DNA from: Acidimicrobiia bacterium
GTDB taxonomy: Bacteria; Actinomycetota; Acidimicrobiia; IMCC26256; JAENVU01
Assembly (NCBI GenBank): GCA_017882945.1
Contig: JADGON010000442.1
Span: 1 to 17,854 of the forward strand
DNA: 17,854 nucleotides
Reading direction: 5' to 3'
A model generated the notes under the pieces. The model did not search any database. It had not been told where the DNA came from and saw only the letters and a program-made list of their open reading frames with translations. The translations under genes were made by a program, and so were the position numbers. This document shows positions 6,721-13,611 of this stretch, one piece after another (within the stretch, counting starts at the first letter, position 1; the number at the start of each line of letters is the position of its first letter).

Positions 6721-6975
6721 TCAGTCGCCGGGGTGTTCCCCGACTTCGCGGAGAGCCGCTGCGATCGCGCCCCGCAGCCTGCGGGCCGTGTCCGGGGCCA
6801 GATACGCGACGACACCCCGGGCCGCGTGGCCGCGCTCCTCGAGCGTCAGGCTGACCCGGGGTGAACCGTCGGTCGAGATGTCCGGGTCATCGTTCAGCCC
6901 GACCATCCATGAGACCGGTGGGAACTCCTCGTCCGCCGGATGGTCGTCGAGCGCGTCATCGATCGATCGTCGCAT
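6721..6975 (-). CDS. Small hypothetical protein, 84 residues
   Basis: I do not recognise this protein. It is acidic at the N-terminus (SIDDALDDHPADEE), has a middle resembling beta strands (PRVSLTLEERG, GVVAYLAPDTA) and ends in an amphipathic helix (ARRLRGAIAAALREVGEH). There is no signal peptide, membrane segment or Cys. Support for it being a real gene: it fills the gap between two minus-strand genes, shows GC-rich third positions in this frame, and has TACTGT ending 6 nt before its ATG. It lies 21 bp downstream of the lysoplasmalogenase stop and 44 bp upstream of the permease start. Confidence 0.6.
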   Translation of the reverse strand: MRRSIDDALDDHPADEEFPPVSWMVGLNDDPDISTDGSPRVSLTLEERGHAARGVVAYLAPDTARRLRGAIAAALREVGEHPGD

Positions 6976-6981
6976 GACCAG

Positions 6982-6987
6982 ACAGTA
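6982..6987 (-). promoter_or_regulatory. Candidate -10 (TACTGT) of a leaderless transcript for the 84-residue ORF
   Basis: TACTGT on the minus strand ends 6 nt before ATG 6975. It lies in the 21-bp gap after the lysoplasmalogenase stop. No -35 match is seen. Confidence 0.4.
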
Positions 6988-6996
6988 GATCGACGC

Positions 6997-7626
6997 TCAG
7001 GTGACGAGGGAGAGGACGAGGCCGACTTGGCCGAGGTGGTATGTGATCATGATCGCCCCGCTGGCCCACCGTCGGGGCTGGACGAACCGGGTCTCGCCGA
7101 TGAGCGCGTCCGAGCCCATGAAGAGCAGCGCGCCAACCGCCGCGAGCGCGTTCCCGCTCGCCACCGCGCTCACCACCATCGCCGCGATCACGACGACATA
7201 CGCGATGACCGGGCCCAGCAACGCGTCCTCACCGCTGGCCCTGATCCCTCGCACCAACCGGGCCGCCAACACCCCGGCGACGATGACCACCGGAATCGCC
7301 AGCAGCCAGTTCCCCTCGGTGTGCAGGTTCAGGCCCACGGTGTACGCGACGTGTCCGAGCAGGAACGCCCCGAGACCGAACACGAAGCGGTCGCGCGGCA
7401 GCATGAGGAAGATGTCGCCGAGCAGCGAGAACCCGAGCGCGACGACGAACCAGGTGCGGGTGTCGCTGTGCACCGGATCGAGCGCGATCGCAACCGCGAT
7501 CAGGAAGGCGAGCGTTGCGGGCTTACACACGTACTCGACGGACTTCGAGCCGCGCGCGACGGCGACCCAGTCACCGACGGCGAAGACGCCGGTGATCCCC
7601 AGGAGGACCCAGGCGGCGGTGGTCAC
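6997..7626 (-). CDS. YhhN/TMEM86-family lysoplasmalogenase-like membrane protein
   Basis: The 209-residue product is almost entirely hydrophobic, with about seven to eight membrane segments. It carries YhhN-family marks: YVCKPATLAFLI near residue 32, LGDIFLML with the conserved acidic residue, GSDALIG, and ITYHLGQ near the end. Characterised members hydrolyse the vinyl-ether bond of lysoplasmalogens; the bacterial role is mostly untested. GTG 7626 is in the right place for the first membrane helix and has no Shine-Dalgarno. Its start overlaps the stop of a 7-codon upstream ORF (GTGA), so reinitiation or coupling may drive its translation. It diverges from the FAD-linked dehydrogenase gene across 38 bp. 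Confidence 0.85.
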   Translation of the reverse strand: MTTAAWVLLGITGVFAVGDWVAVARGSKSVEYVCKPATLAFLIAVAIALDPVHSDTRTWFVVALGFSLLGDIFLMLPRDRFVFGLGAFLLGHVAYTVGLNLHTEGNWLLAIPVVIVAGVLAARLVRGIRASGEDALLGPVIAYVVVIAAMVVSAVASGNALAAVGALLFMGSDALIGETRFVQPRRWASGAIMITYHLGQVGLVLSLVT

Positions 7627-7646
7627 GGCTGGGTCTGCTCGCGCAT
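7623..7646 (-). CDS. Putative leaderless 7-codon leader ORF (MREQTQP)
   Basis: ATG 7646 opens seven codons and stops at a TGA (7625-7623) that overlaps the GTG start of the lysoplasmalogenase gene. A TATGGT hexamer ends 6 nt before this ATG, so the transcript would start on it and the peptide would be translated leaderless, delivering ribosomes to the downstream GTG. Too short to judge by coding bias; evidence is positional. Confidence 0.4.
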   Translation of the reverse strand: MREQTQP

Positions 7647-7649
7647 CGT

Positions 7650-7664
7650 GTCACCATAGGTGAC
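7650..7664. promoter_or_regulatory. Operator-like palindrome GTCACC-ATA-GGTGAC
   Basis: Two perfect 6-bp arms around a 3-bp centre abut the GTG 7665 of the FAD-linked dehydrogenase and contain the -10 of the divergent transcript. Its position suits a dimeric repressor controlling both directions. No regulator gene is adjacent, so the binding protein is unknown. Confidence 0.45.
7653..7658 (-). promoter_or_regulatory. Candidate -10 (TATGGT) for the leader ORF and lysoplasmalogenase
   Basis: TATGGT on the minus strand matches 4 of 6 bases of TATAAT and ends 6 nt before ATG 7646. It lies inside a perfect palindrome. The -35 region is weak. Confidence 0.45.
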
Positions 7665-9041
7665 GTGCCCGGTGCCGACCCTCTGCTCAGCGCGCTCGTC
7701 GACATCGTCGGTCCTACGCATGTCCTCGTCGACGCGGAGCTCCGTGCGGGATACGAGATCGACTGGACCGGACGGTTCCATGGCGAGGCGCGCGCGGTGG
7801 TCCGGCCCGGCGATGCCACGCAGGTGGCCGCGGTGCTGGCCGCGTGCAGCGAACACCGCGCTCCCGTCGTCCCCCAGGGGGGCAACACCGGGCTGGTCGG
7901 CGGCAGCGTGCCTCGCGGCGGCGAAGTCGTCCTCAGCCTTCAGCGCATGAACGAGATCTCGATGGACGCTGAACACGGCGAAGCAGTCGTCGGTGCCGGC
8001 GCGACCCTCGAGCACGTGCAGGAAGCGGCGCGACGCGGCGGGTGGGAGCTCGGCGTGGACCTCTCGTCGCGCGGCTCGTGCACGATCGGCGGCATGGTGG
8101 CGACGAACGCGGGCGGGGAGCACGTGATCCGGTACGGGCCGATGGCCGACCAGCTCATCGGGGTCGAGGCCGCGCTGTCCGACGGCACTCTCGTGGGTCG
8201 GGTTCCCGCGTTGCGCAAGGACAACACCGGCTACCACTGGCAAGGGCTGCTCGCCGGGAGTGAAGGCACGCTGGGCGTGATCACCCGCGTGCACCTCCGA
8301 CTTGTGCCGTGTCTCACCGAACGCGTCGTCGTCCTGCTGGCCTTGGACGATCTCGCGGCCGCGGTTGCCGTCTCCGCCCGGCTACGCCACGCGCTCGACT
8401 CACTGCTCGCGCTCGAGGTGTGCTTCGCGGATGGCATCGAGCTCGTACGCCGGCATCTCGAGCTTCCCGAGCCGTTCAGCCCCGCGGCCCCCGTCGTGGT
8501 GCTCGCCGAGTGCGCACAGCGGGACGGGAGCACCGACGCGCTCGTCGACCGACTCGGGACGCTCATCGCCGTCATCCCCGAGGTGAGGGCCTCGGCGGTT
8601 GCCGCGGATGCCCGCACCCGGGCCCGGCTCTGGAGCTACAGGGAAGGCCACGCCGAAGCGATCAACGCGACCGGGATCCCCCACAAGCTCGACGTCACCT
8701 TGCCGCTCGACGAGCTCGTCGACTTCGAGCCGGCGGTGCGCGCCCGCGTCGCCCGGGTTGCCCCCGACGCACGGGTGGTCCTCTTCGGGCACATCGGGGA
8801 CGGCAACCTCCACGTCAACGTGATCGGGCCACCGCCCGACGATCCCACCGTCGACGACGCCGTGCTCGATCTGGTGATCGAGATGGGCGGGAGCATCAGC
8901 GCCGAGCACGGCATCGGGATCGCGAAGCGCGCCGCGCTCGCCCGCAGCTCCCTCCCCGGAGAGCTCGCGGCGATGCGGGCGCTGAAGCGTGCACTCGATC
9001 CGCACGAGATCCTCAATCCCGGGGTCCTGTTCCCCGCGTGA
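7665..9041 (+). CDS. FAD-linked 2-hydroxyacid dehydrogenase (GlcD / D-2-hydroxyglutarate DH-like)
   Basis: The 458-residue flavoprotein oxidises a D-2-hydroxy acid (glycolate, D-lactate or D-2-hydroxyglutarate type) to the 2-oxo acid. The N-terminal PCMH-type FAD domain has PQGGNTGLVGGS at about 69-80 and the SSRGSCTIGGMVATNAGG block, then GSEGTLGVIT. The C-terminal substrate domain has GHIGDGNLHVNV (about 375-386), with the His residues used for metal and substrate, and SAEHGIGIAK near 411-420, ending in LNPGVLFP. Length and motifs are complete. No iron-sulfur GlcF partner is nearby, which favours the D-2-hydroxyglutarate or D-lactate branch over three-subunit glycolate oxidase. GTG 7665 follows the palindrome directly. 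The stop overlaps the start of the YihY gene by 4 bp. Confidence 0.9.
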   Translation: MPGADPLLSALVDIVGPTHVLVDAELRAGYEIDWTGRFHGEARAVVRPGDATQVAAVLAACSEHRAPVVPQGGNTGLVGGSVPRGGEVVLSLQRMNEISMDAEHGEAVVGAGATLEHVQEAARRGGWELGVDLSSRGSCTIGGMVATNAGGEHVIRYGPMADQLIGVEAALSDGTLVGRVPALRKDNTGYHWQGLLAGSEGTLGVITRVHLRLVPCLTERVVVLLALDDLAAAVAVSARLRHALDSLLALEVCFADGIELVRRHLELPEPFSPAAPVVVLAECAQRDGSTDALVDRLGTLIAVIPEVRASAVAADARTRARLWSYREGHAEAINATGIPHKLDVTLPLDELVDFEPAVRARVARVAPDARVVLFGHIGDGNLHVNVIGPPPDDPTVDDAVLDLVIEMGGSISAEHGIGIAKRAALARSSLPGELAAMRALKRALDPHEILNPGVLFPA

Positions 9042-9889
9042 AGCTGATCGATCGTTGGCAGGCGCAGCTCGAGCGAGCCGGTGAGCGCCACCCGCGGCTC
9101 GCGGTGGCCACCGCGGTGCAACGCCGGTTCGGCGCCGAGCGTGGCGCCAACCTGGCCGCCGCGATCAGCATGCGCGCCTTCCTCTCGCTCTTCCCCGTGC
9201 TCGTGCTCGCGATCGCATTCGTGGGGTTCGTCGGCGGCGACCCGCGCCAGGTCGCGGACGACATCGTGCGCGAGCTCGGCCTCAGCGGCAGCGCCGCGGC
9301 CACCGTCACCCACGCGGTCAAGACCGCGCAGAACACGAAGGTTGCGTCGAGCATCATCGGGATCGTCGGTCTGCTCTGGACCGGCACCGGGCTCGCCGCC
9401 TCCCTCACCGCGGCGTGGAACCAGACGTGGCGCATCCCGGGCGGTGGCGTGCGTGGCCGGATGCTCGGGTTCGTCTGGTTGCTCGGCGGGCTGGTGTTGT
9501 TCGCGCTCGCGCTCCTCCTGCTCTCGCTCGTCGGCGACAACGGCGCCCTGCCGGAGATCGGCATCGTCGCCGGCATCGTCGTCAACACCTTCGGGTTCCT
9601 CTGGACCGCGTGGTTGCTCCCGACGCGACGGATTCCGCTCCGCGCGATGCTGCTCGCCGCGGCGACCGGCGGTGTGTGCCTCGAAGCCTTGAAGATCATC
9701 GGGACGTTCGCGATCCCGCGGATCGTGACCCGATCGTCGGAGCTCTACGGCGCCATCGGTGCGGTGTTCGCGCTTCTGGTGTGGTTCCTCGTCATCGGGC
9801 GGGTCGTGGTCTACGTGACGTTGATCGAGCACGAAGGCTGGAAGCGGCGGAGCGCGCCGCACGAGGTCAGGGAGCCAGACGCTCGATGA
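9038..9889 (+). CDS. YihY/BrkB-family inner membrane protein
   Basis: The 283-residue protein has a short basic cytoplasmic N-terminus, then about six hydrophobic segments, and a charged C-terminal tail. Family marks are the AAAISMRAFLSLFPVLVLAIAF segment near residue 40, the WTGTGLAASLTAAWNQTW stretch, and the AIGAVFALLVWFLVIGRVVVY segment before the tail. YihY/BrkB proteins were once called ribonuclease BN by mistake; their true role, perhaps transport or envelope integrity, is unsettled. GTG 9038 shares GTGA with the stop of the upstream dehydrogenase, implying translational coupling. The open frame extends far upstream but that part is antisense-like shadow. The last 23 bp overlap the convergent pdxH gene. 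Confidence 0.87.
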   Translation: MKLIDRWQAQLERAGERHPRLAVATAVQRRFGAERGANLAAAISMRAFLSLFPVLVLAIAFVGFVGGDPRQVADDIVRELGLSGSAAATVTHAVKTAQNTKVASSIIGIVGLLWTGTGLAASLTAAWNQTWRIPGGGVRGRMLGFVWLLGGLVLFALALLLLSLVGDNGALPEIGIVAGIVVNTFGFLWTAWLLPTRRIPLRAMLLAAATGGVCLEALKIIGTFAIPRIVTRSSELYGAIGAVFALLVWFLVIGRVVVYVTLIEHEGWKRRSAPHEVREPDAR

Positions 9890-10487
9890 CCCAGCCCGCC
9901 CCGGCCCGTCGGTACCGGACGCGGTCGTGCAACCGGTCGGTGCGGTTCACCCAGAACTCGAACACCTCGGGCGCGAGGCGGTAGCCGCCCCAGAACGGCG
10001 GCAATGGCACTTCGAGGCTCGGGTCCGCGAACCGCGCCTCTGCTTCGGCGAGGAGTGCCTCGAGGAACGCGCGACCCTCGATCGGCGCGCTCTGGGGTGA
10101 TGCCCACGCGCCGACTTGATGCCCGCGCGGCCGGTGAGCGAAGTACACCTCGGATTCGGCGCGCGGGACCCGGGCGACCGGGCCCTCGATCCGGATTTGA
10201 CGATCGAGCTGCGACCAGTAGAAGAGGGCAGCTGCCCGTGGATTCGCGTCGAGCTCCTCGGCCTTGCGGCTCTCATAATTGGTGTAGAAGACGAGGCCGC
10301 GATCGTCGAACCCGCGCAGCAACACCACCCGGGCCGCCGGGTGACCGTCGGTCGATGCGGTCGCGATCGTCATCGCCGCGGCCTTGTCGCCGGTTGCGAT
10401 CTCGGCCTCGGCGTACCAGCGCTCGAACTGGCGGAACGGGTCGGCGTCCACCGTGCGCTCGTCGAACGCGTCGGGTGACGGGGTCAT
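9867..10487 (-). CDS. pdxH: Pyridoxamine/pyridoxine 5'-phosphate oxidase
   Basis: PdxH oxidises pyridoxine or pyridoxamine 5'-phosphate to PLP with FMN and O2, the last step of PLP salvage. The 206-residue protein begins with the typical DPFRQFERWYAEA segment, followed by AMTIATAS and ARVVLLRGFDDRGLVFYTNYESRKAEEL (FMN and phosphate contacts). Then come RQIRIEGPV, the Y-F-A-x-RPRGHQVGAWAS block, and the conserved C-terminus FEFWVNRTDRLHDR with the RL-H-DR substrate motif. ATG 10487 starts 13 residues before the domain. TACCGT ends 6 nt upstream of it and no Shine-Dalgarno is seen. It diverges from the VOC gene over 23 bp. The aminotransferase elsewhere in the window is a PLP user, but no link is implied. 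Confidence 0.94.
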   Translation of the reverse strand: MTPSPDAFDERTVDADPFRQFERWYAEAEIATGDKAAAMTIATASTDGHPAARVVLLRGFDDRGLVFYTNYESRKAEELDANPRAAALFYWSQLDRQIRIEGPVARVPRAESEVYFAHRPRGHQVGAWASPQSAPIEGRAFLEALLAEAEARFADPSLEVPLPPFWGGYRLAPEVFEFWVNRTDRLHDRVRYRRAGAGWVIERLAP

Positions 10488-10503
10488 GACGGCACGGTAT
10501 CCT
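10475..10503 (+). promoter_or_regulatory. Promoter of the VOC gene (GTGACG -17 bp- TATCCT), leaderless
   Basis: GTGACG (10475-10480) and TATCCT (10498-10503) each match 4 of 6 consensus bases with 17-bp spacing. The -10 ends 7 nt before GTG 10511. The -35 lies inside pdxH codons. Confidence 0.5.
10494..10499 (-). promoter_or_regulatory. Candidate -10 (TACCGT) of a leaderless pdxH transcript
   Basis: TACCGT on the minus strand ends 6 nt before ATG 10487. It overlaps by two bases the -10 of the opposite VOC transcript. GTGGAA (10517-10522, minus) at 17 bp matches 3 of 6 -35 bases. Confidence 0.45.
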
Positions 10504-10510
10504 GGCCCGC

Positions 10511-11041
10511 GTGAGCTTCCACCACGTTGCCATCGCCACCAACGATCTCGAAGCAACCCACCGCTTCTACACGGAAGTCATGGGCTTCGACCTCGTGAAG
10601 ACCGTCGTCGGGGAGACGCTCGAGGGAGGTTGGGCCCGTCACGTGTTCTACGACACACACCAGGGTGGGCTCATCGCCTTCTGGGACATCCACGACGAGA
10701 ACCTGCCCGAGTTCAACTCCTCGATCAGCAAGGGCCTCGGGCTCCCGGCGTGGACCAACCACATCGCCTTCGATGCGCCGACGCTCGAGGACCTCGGCTC
10801 GATGCGCCGCCGGTGGCAGGACCACGGCGAGAAGGTGGTGGAGATCGATCACGGCTGGTGCACCTCGATCTACATCAACGACCCCAACGGGATCATGGTC
10901 GAGTTCTGCACGACGACCGTCGACTTCACGGATGCCGATCGCGCCGAGGCGCAGGCACTCCTCGTCGCCGAGAAGCCTCCGCTCGAGGACGCCCCCACCG
11001 TCATCTTCCACGAGGCCACGACCGAACCTGCCCCCGCCTGA
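10511..11041 (+). CDS. VOC-superfamily (glyoxalase/extradiol dioxygenase fold) metalloenzyme
   Basis: The 176-residue protein has one vicinal-oxygen-chelate domain made of two beta-alpha-beta-beta-beta modules. His5 (FHHVAIATND), His84 (TNHIAFD) and Glu131 (DPNGIMVEF) form the expected two-His-one-Glu metal site, so it should be catalytically competent. DPNG followed by an EF-type motif at the end of the second module is typical. The reaction cannot be set from sequence: glyoxalase, extradiol dioxygenase, epimerase and thiol-transfer activities share the fold. The tail after about residue 140 is acidic and Pro-rich and probably disordered. GTG 10511 is set by the domain start and the promoter spacing. 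It is convergent with the CoA-transferase gene. Confidence 0.88.
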   Translation: MSFHHVAIATNDLEATHRFYTEVMGFDLVKTVVGETLEGGWARHVFYDTHQGGLIAFWDIHDENLPEFNSSISKGLGLPAWTNHIAFDAPTLEDLGSMRRRWQDHGEKVVEIDHGWCTSIYINDPNGIMVEFCTTTVDFTDADRAEAQALLVAEKPPLEDAPTVIFHEATTEPAPA

Positions 11042-11074
11042 CCCGAACCACACGTTGGCGCCAGCTCCCCACAG

Positions 11075-11090
11075 CACGCGTGGGCGCGTG
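11075..11090. terminator. Possible bidirectional hairpin between convergent genes
   Basis: CACGCG and CGCGTG form a perfect 6-bp GC-rich stem with a TGGG loop in the 74-bp gap between the VOC stop and the CoA-transferase stop. There is no T-run, so it is at best a non-canonical terminator. Confidence 0.25.
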
Positions 11091-11115
11091 ATGCCGAAAG
11101 GGGAAGACGGGCGGG

Positions 11116-12336
11116 TCAGGCGATGACGCGGGCGGCGCGGAGAGCCTGAAGCTCTTCGTCGGTGAGGCCCGCGACGGCGCGCAGCACTTCATCCGTGTGC
11201 TCGCCGAGCCGCGGCCCGACGGCGCGCACCGAGCCCGGGGTGCGCGAGAGCTTGGGCACGACGCCCGCCATCGGCAACGGACGATCGAATCCGGCTGCCA
11301 GCCGCAGCACCATGTCGCGCGCCGCGAAGTGTGGATCCGCCGCGAGATCCGGTGCCGAGTGGATCAATCCGCTCGGCACCGAGTGACGCTCCAACAACGA
11401 CAGCAGGTCTTCGGCCGGATGCTGGACGCTCCAGCGCGCGATCTCGACGTCCAGCTCGTCTTGGCGCGCGCCGCGCGCTTCATGCTCCGCGTACCGCTCG
11501 TCGGTCGCCAGCTCGGGACGGCCCATCGCTTCGCACAACCGGGCGAAGACCGCGTCGGCGTTCGCGGCGATGACCACATCGCGATCGTCCGCGGTCGGGT
11601 ACGCGTTCGAGGGTGCGACACCTTTGAGCACGCCACCGTTGCGGGTACGGGTCACGCCGCCCAGCTCGAAGTCCGCGACCGTGGACTCCATGAGCGCGAA
11701 CACGGCCTCAGCGATCGCGACGTCGACCTCCTGGCCCTTCTGGCTGCGTTCACGCTCGTGGAGCGCGGTGAGGGTGCCGATCACCGCGAACAGGGCCGCG
11801 AGCGAGTCGCCGAGCGAGATCCCGGTGCGGGCGGGACGGTGGTCCGGCTCGCCCGTCGTGAAGCGGATCCCGCCGACGGCCTCCCCGATCGCACCGAAGC
11901 CCGGCTCGTGCGCCCGCGGGCCGGTCTGGCCGTAGCCGGACACGTGGACGAGCACCACGGCCGGGTTGACCGCGGCGAGCGCGTCGTAGCCGAGGCCCCA
12001 CCGCTCGAGGGTGCCCGGCTTGAAGTTCTCGAGGACGACGTCGACGTGCTCGGCCAGGCGGCGAACCACATCACGACCGCGCTCGTCGCGCAGGTCCACC
12101 GCCACCGACCGCTTGTTGCGCGCGATCGCGGGCCACCACAGGCTCCGTCCATCTTCGAGCACGCCCCATCGCCGCATTGGATCGCCGGCCTCGGGCGGCT
12201 CGACCTTCACCACGTCCGCGCCGAGGTCCCCGAGCAGCTGCCCCGCGAAGGGCCCGGCGATGAAGGAACCGAGCTCCAGGACGCGCAGGCCGTCGAGGGC
12301 CGGTCGATCGGCAGGCATCGGCCGGTAGCCTGCCAT
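11116..12336 (-). CDS. CaiB/BaiF family III CoA-transferase
   Basis: Family III enzymes move CoA between acyl-CoA and a free acid through an acyl-aspartyl intermediate. The N-terminal block LDGLRVLELGSFIAGPFAGQLLGDLGADVVKVEPP is the family signature, followed by NKRSVAVDLR, ENFKPGTLERWGLGYD and SGYGQTGP. Asp177 in ISLGDSLAAL is the expected catalytic aspartate. Length (406) is usual. ATG 12336 has an SD-like GGGGGGTGA (12346-12354 on the minus strand) 9 nt upstream; ATG 12318 is an alternative giving MPADRPALDGL. The substrate is unknown: neighbours with acyl-CoA dehydrogenase and hydrolase activities suggest activation of some carboxylic acid for breakdown, but they are on the other strand. 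Its start codon is 3 bp from that of the divergent hydrolase. Confidence 0.93.
   Translation of the reverse strand: MAGYRPMPADRPALDGLRVLELGSFIAGPFAGQLLGDLGADVVKVEPPEAGDPMRRWGVLEDGRSLWWPAIARNKRSVAVDLRDERGRDVVRRLAEHVDVVLENFKPGTLERWGLGYDALAAVNPAVVLVHVSGYGQTGPRAHEPGFGAIGEAVGGIRFTTGEPDHRPARTGISLGDSLAALFAVIGTLTALHERERSQKGQEVDVAIAEAVFALMESTVADFELGGVTRTRNGGVLKGVAPSNAYPTADDRDVVIAANADAVFARLCEAMGRPELATDERYAEHEARGARQDELDVEIARWSVQHPAEDLLSLLERHSVPSGLIHSAPDLAADPHFAARDMVLRLAAGFDRPLPMAGVVPKLSRTPGSVRAVGPRLGEHTDEVLRAVAGLTDEELQALRAARVIA
12326..12331 (+). promoter_or_regulatory. Candidate -10 (TAGCCT) of a leaderless hydrolase transcript
   Basis: TAGCCT ends 8 nt before ATG 12340 and lies inside the first codons of the divergent CoA-transferase gene. 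TCGATC 16 bp upstream matches 3 of 6 -35 bases. Confidence 0.38.
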
Positions 12337-12339
12337 GCA

Positions 12340-13572
12340 ATGCCGTCACCCCCCGCAACTCGGATCGGTCACTACGACAACCCGTACCTGGTGGCCGAGT
12401 GGCACCGGAGCCCGCCCGGCGAGACGGTCTGCACACCGCTCATCCTCGAGACCGCCGACAACGCCGTGGCGCAGGGCTGGCTGTACGCGCGGGGCGGCGA
12501 GAGCACCGTCGTCGTGCTCATGCACCCGCGGGCGAACTTCTCGCATCACTACCTGACACCGGGGCTGCTCGAGGCCGGCCTGGCGGTGCTCAACGTCAAC
12601 AGCCGCTGGTTGAACAACGACGCCACCCTCATCCACGAACAGGTGCTCCTCGACGTCGCCGCCGCGCTCACCGCGGCCCGTCGTCGCTACAACCGGGTCG
12701 TGCTCTGCGGCAACAGTGGCGGCGCATCGCTCTTCACGTTCTACCTGCATCAGGCACTCGCCCCCGAGGGCGAACGGCTCACCGACACCGCGGCCGGCGA
12801 TCCGTTCGACCTCAACCGGTTCGAGCTCCCCGGCGCCGACGCGATGGTGTACCTCGCGGGTCATCCCGGTGAAGGCCACTTCCTCCTCCACGCGATCGAC
12901 CCATCGGTCAACGACGAGGACGACCCCGTTTCGTGTGACGCGGCGCTCGATCTCTACAACCCGGCCAACGGGTTCGTCGAGCCTCCCGACGAGCCGCGAT
13001 ACGAGATCGACTTCCTCGAGACGTACCGCGACGCACAACGAGCCCGCGTCGAGCGCATCGATGCCATCGCCCGCGCGGCTGTCGCCCGTCGGCGCGAAGC
13101 GCGTCGGCGGTGGGCGGAGACGGGAGACGTCGCCGACCGCCGCGTCTCGATCGCGACCGACTTCCTGCGCGTCTACCGCACCGACGCGGATCCCCGGTGC
13201 GTCGATCGGACCCTGGACCCGTCCGATCGAGGCTACGGATCGCTGTGGGGCAAGCGTCCCGACTGGATCAACTACGGCGCGGTCGGATTCGGGCGGGTAG
13301 TGAGCCCGGAGGCGTGGCTGTCCACCTGGTCCGGCCTGTCGTCGCGAGCCGAGATCCCCACCACCGGGGCCCGCATGACGCTGCCGAGCCTCCTCGTGTC
13401 GTACACCGGCGACACGTGCGTCTTCCCGTCCGACGACGAGCTGGTCGCCCGCTCGCTGGCGACCACGCGGCTGGACCGCGTTCTGGTGCCCGCGGACCAC
13501 TACGGTTTTCCCGTCGAGACCGGACGTGAAGTCGCCACCCGAACGGTCGCCGACTGGATCACCGCGCAATAG
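12340..13572 (+). CDS. Alpha/beta hydrolase with a long charged insertion
   Basis: The 410-residue protein looks like a serine alpha/beta hydrolase. The strand-loop STVVVLMHPRANFSHHY supplies the oxyanion-hole region, and VVLCGNSGGASLF is the nucleophile elbow with Ser126. Asp358 (SYTGDTCVFPSDDE) and His387 (VPADHYGFP) complete a plausible triad at the expected C-terminal positions. Between Ser126 and Asp358 lies an unusually long insertion of over 200 residues, including an Arg/Ala/Glu-rich helical stretch (about 225-265), probably a lid or cap. There is no signal peptide, so it should act in the cytosol. Substrate is unknown. ATG 12340 is chosen because upstream codons are antisense to the CoA-transferase and the DNP-Y region starts soon after. 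Function beyond hydrolase fold is not assignable. Confidence 0.8.
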   Translation: MPSPPATRIGHYDNPYLVAEWHRSPPGETVCTPLILETADNAVAQGWLYARGGESTVVVLMHPRANFSHHYLTPGLLEAGLAVLNVNSRWLNNDATLIHEQVLLDVAAALTAARRRYNRVVLCGNSGGASLFTFYLHQALAPEGERLTDTAAGDPFDLNRFELPGADAMVYLAGHPGEGHFLLHAIDPSVNDEDDPVSCDAALDLYNPANGFVEPPDEPRYEIDFLETYRDAQRARVERIDAIARAAVARRREARRRWAETGDVADRRVSIATDFLRVYRTDADPRCVDRTLDPSDRGYGSLWGKRPDWINYGAVGFGRVVSPEAWLSTWSGLSSRAEIPTTGARMTLPSLLVSYTGDTCVFPSDDELVARSLATTRLDRVLVPADHYGFPVETGREVATRTVADWITAQ

Positions 13573-13611
13573 CCTCTTTCAGGTATGAACCAATCGTAAA
13601 GCGCGAACCGT

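Noticed and set aside
5610..6854. 414-codon plus-strand ORF opposite the permease
   Set aside because: Ser/Thr/Ala/Arg-rich shadow translation; the minus strand encodes a recognisable transporter with membrane helices.
8309..9037. Upstream extension of the YihY frame
   Set aside because: Runs through the FAD-linked dehydrogenase in another frame with Arg-rich nonsense composition; GTG 9038 overlaps the preceding stop.
8636..9862. 408-codon minus-strand ORF opposite the dehydrogenase and YihY genes
   Set aside because: His/Asp/Arg-rich shadow without motifs, spanning two conserved plus-strand genes.
11197..12339. Long upstream extension of the hydrolase frame
   Set aside because: Antisense to the CoA-transferase; no domain in the extension.
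12346..13569. 407-codon minus-strand ORF opposite the hydrolase
   Set aside because: Shadow composition; the plus frame has a plausible Ser-Asp-His triad.
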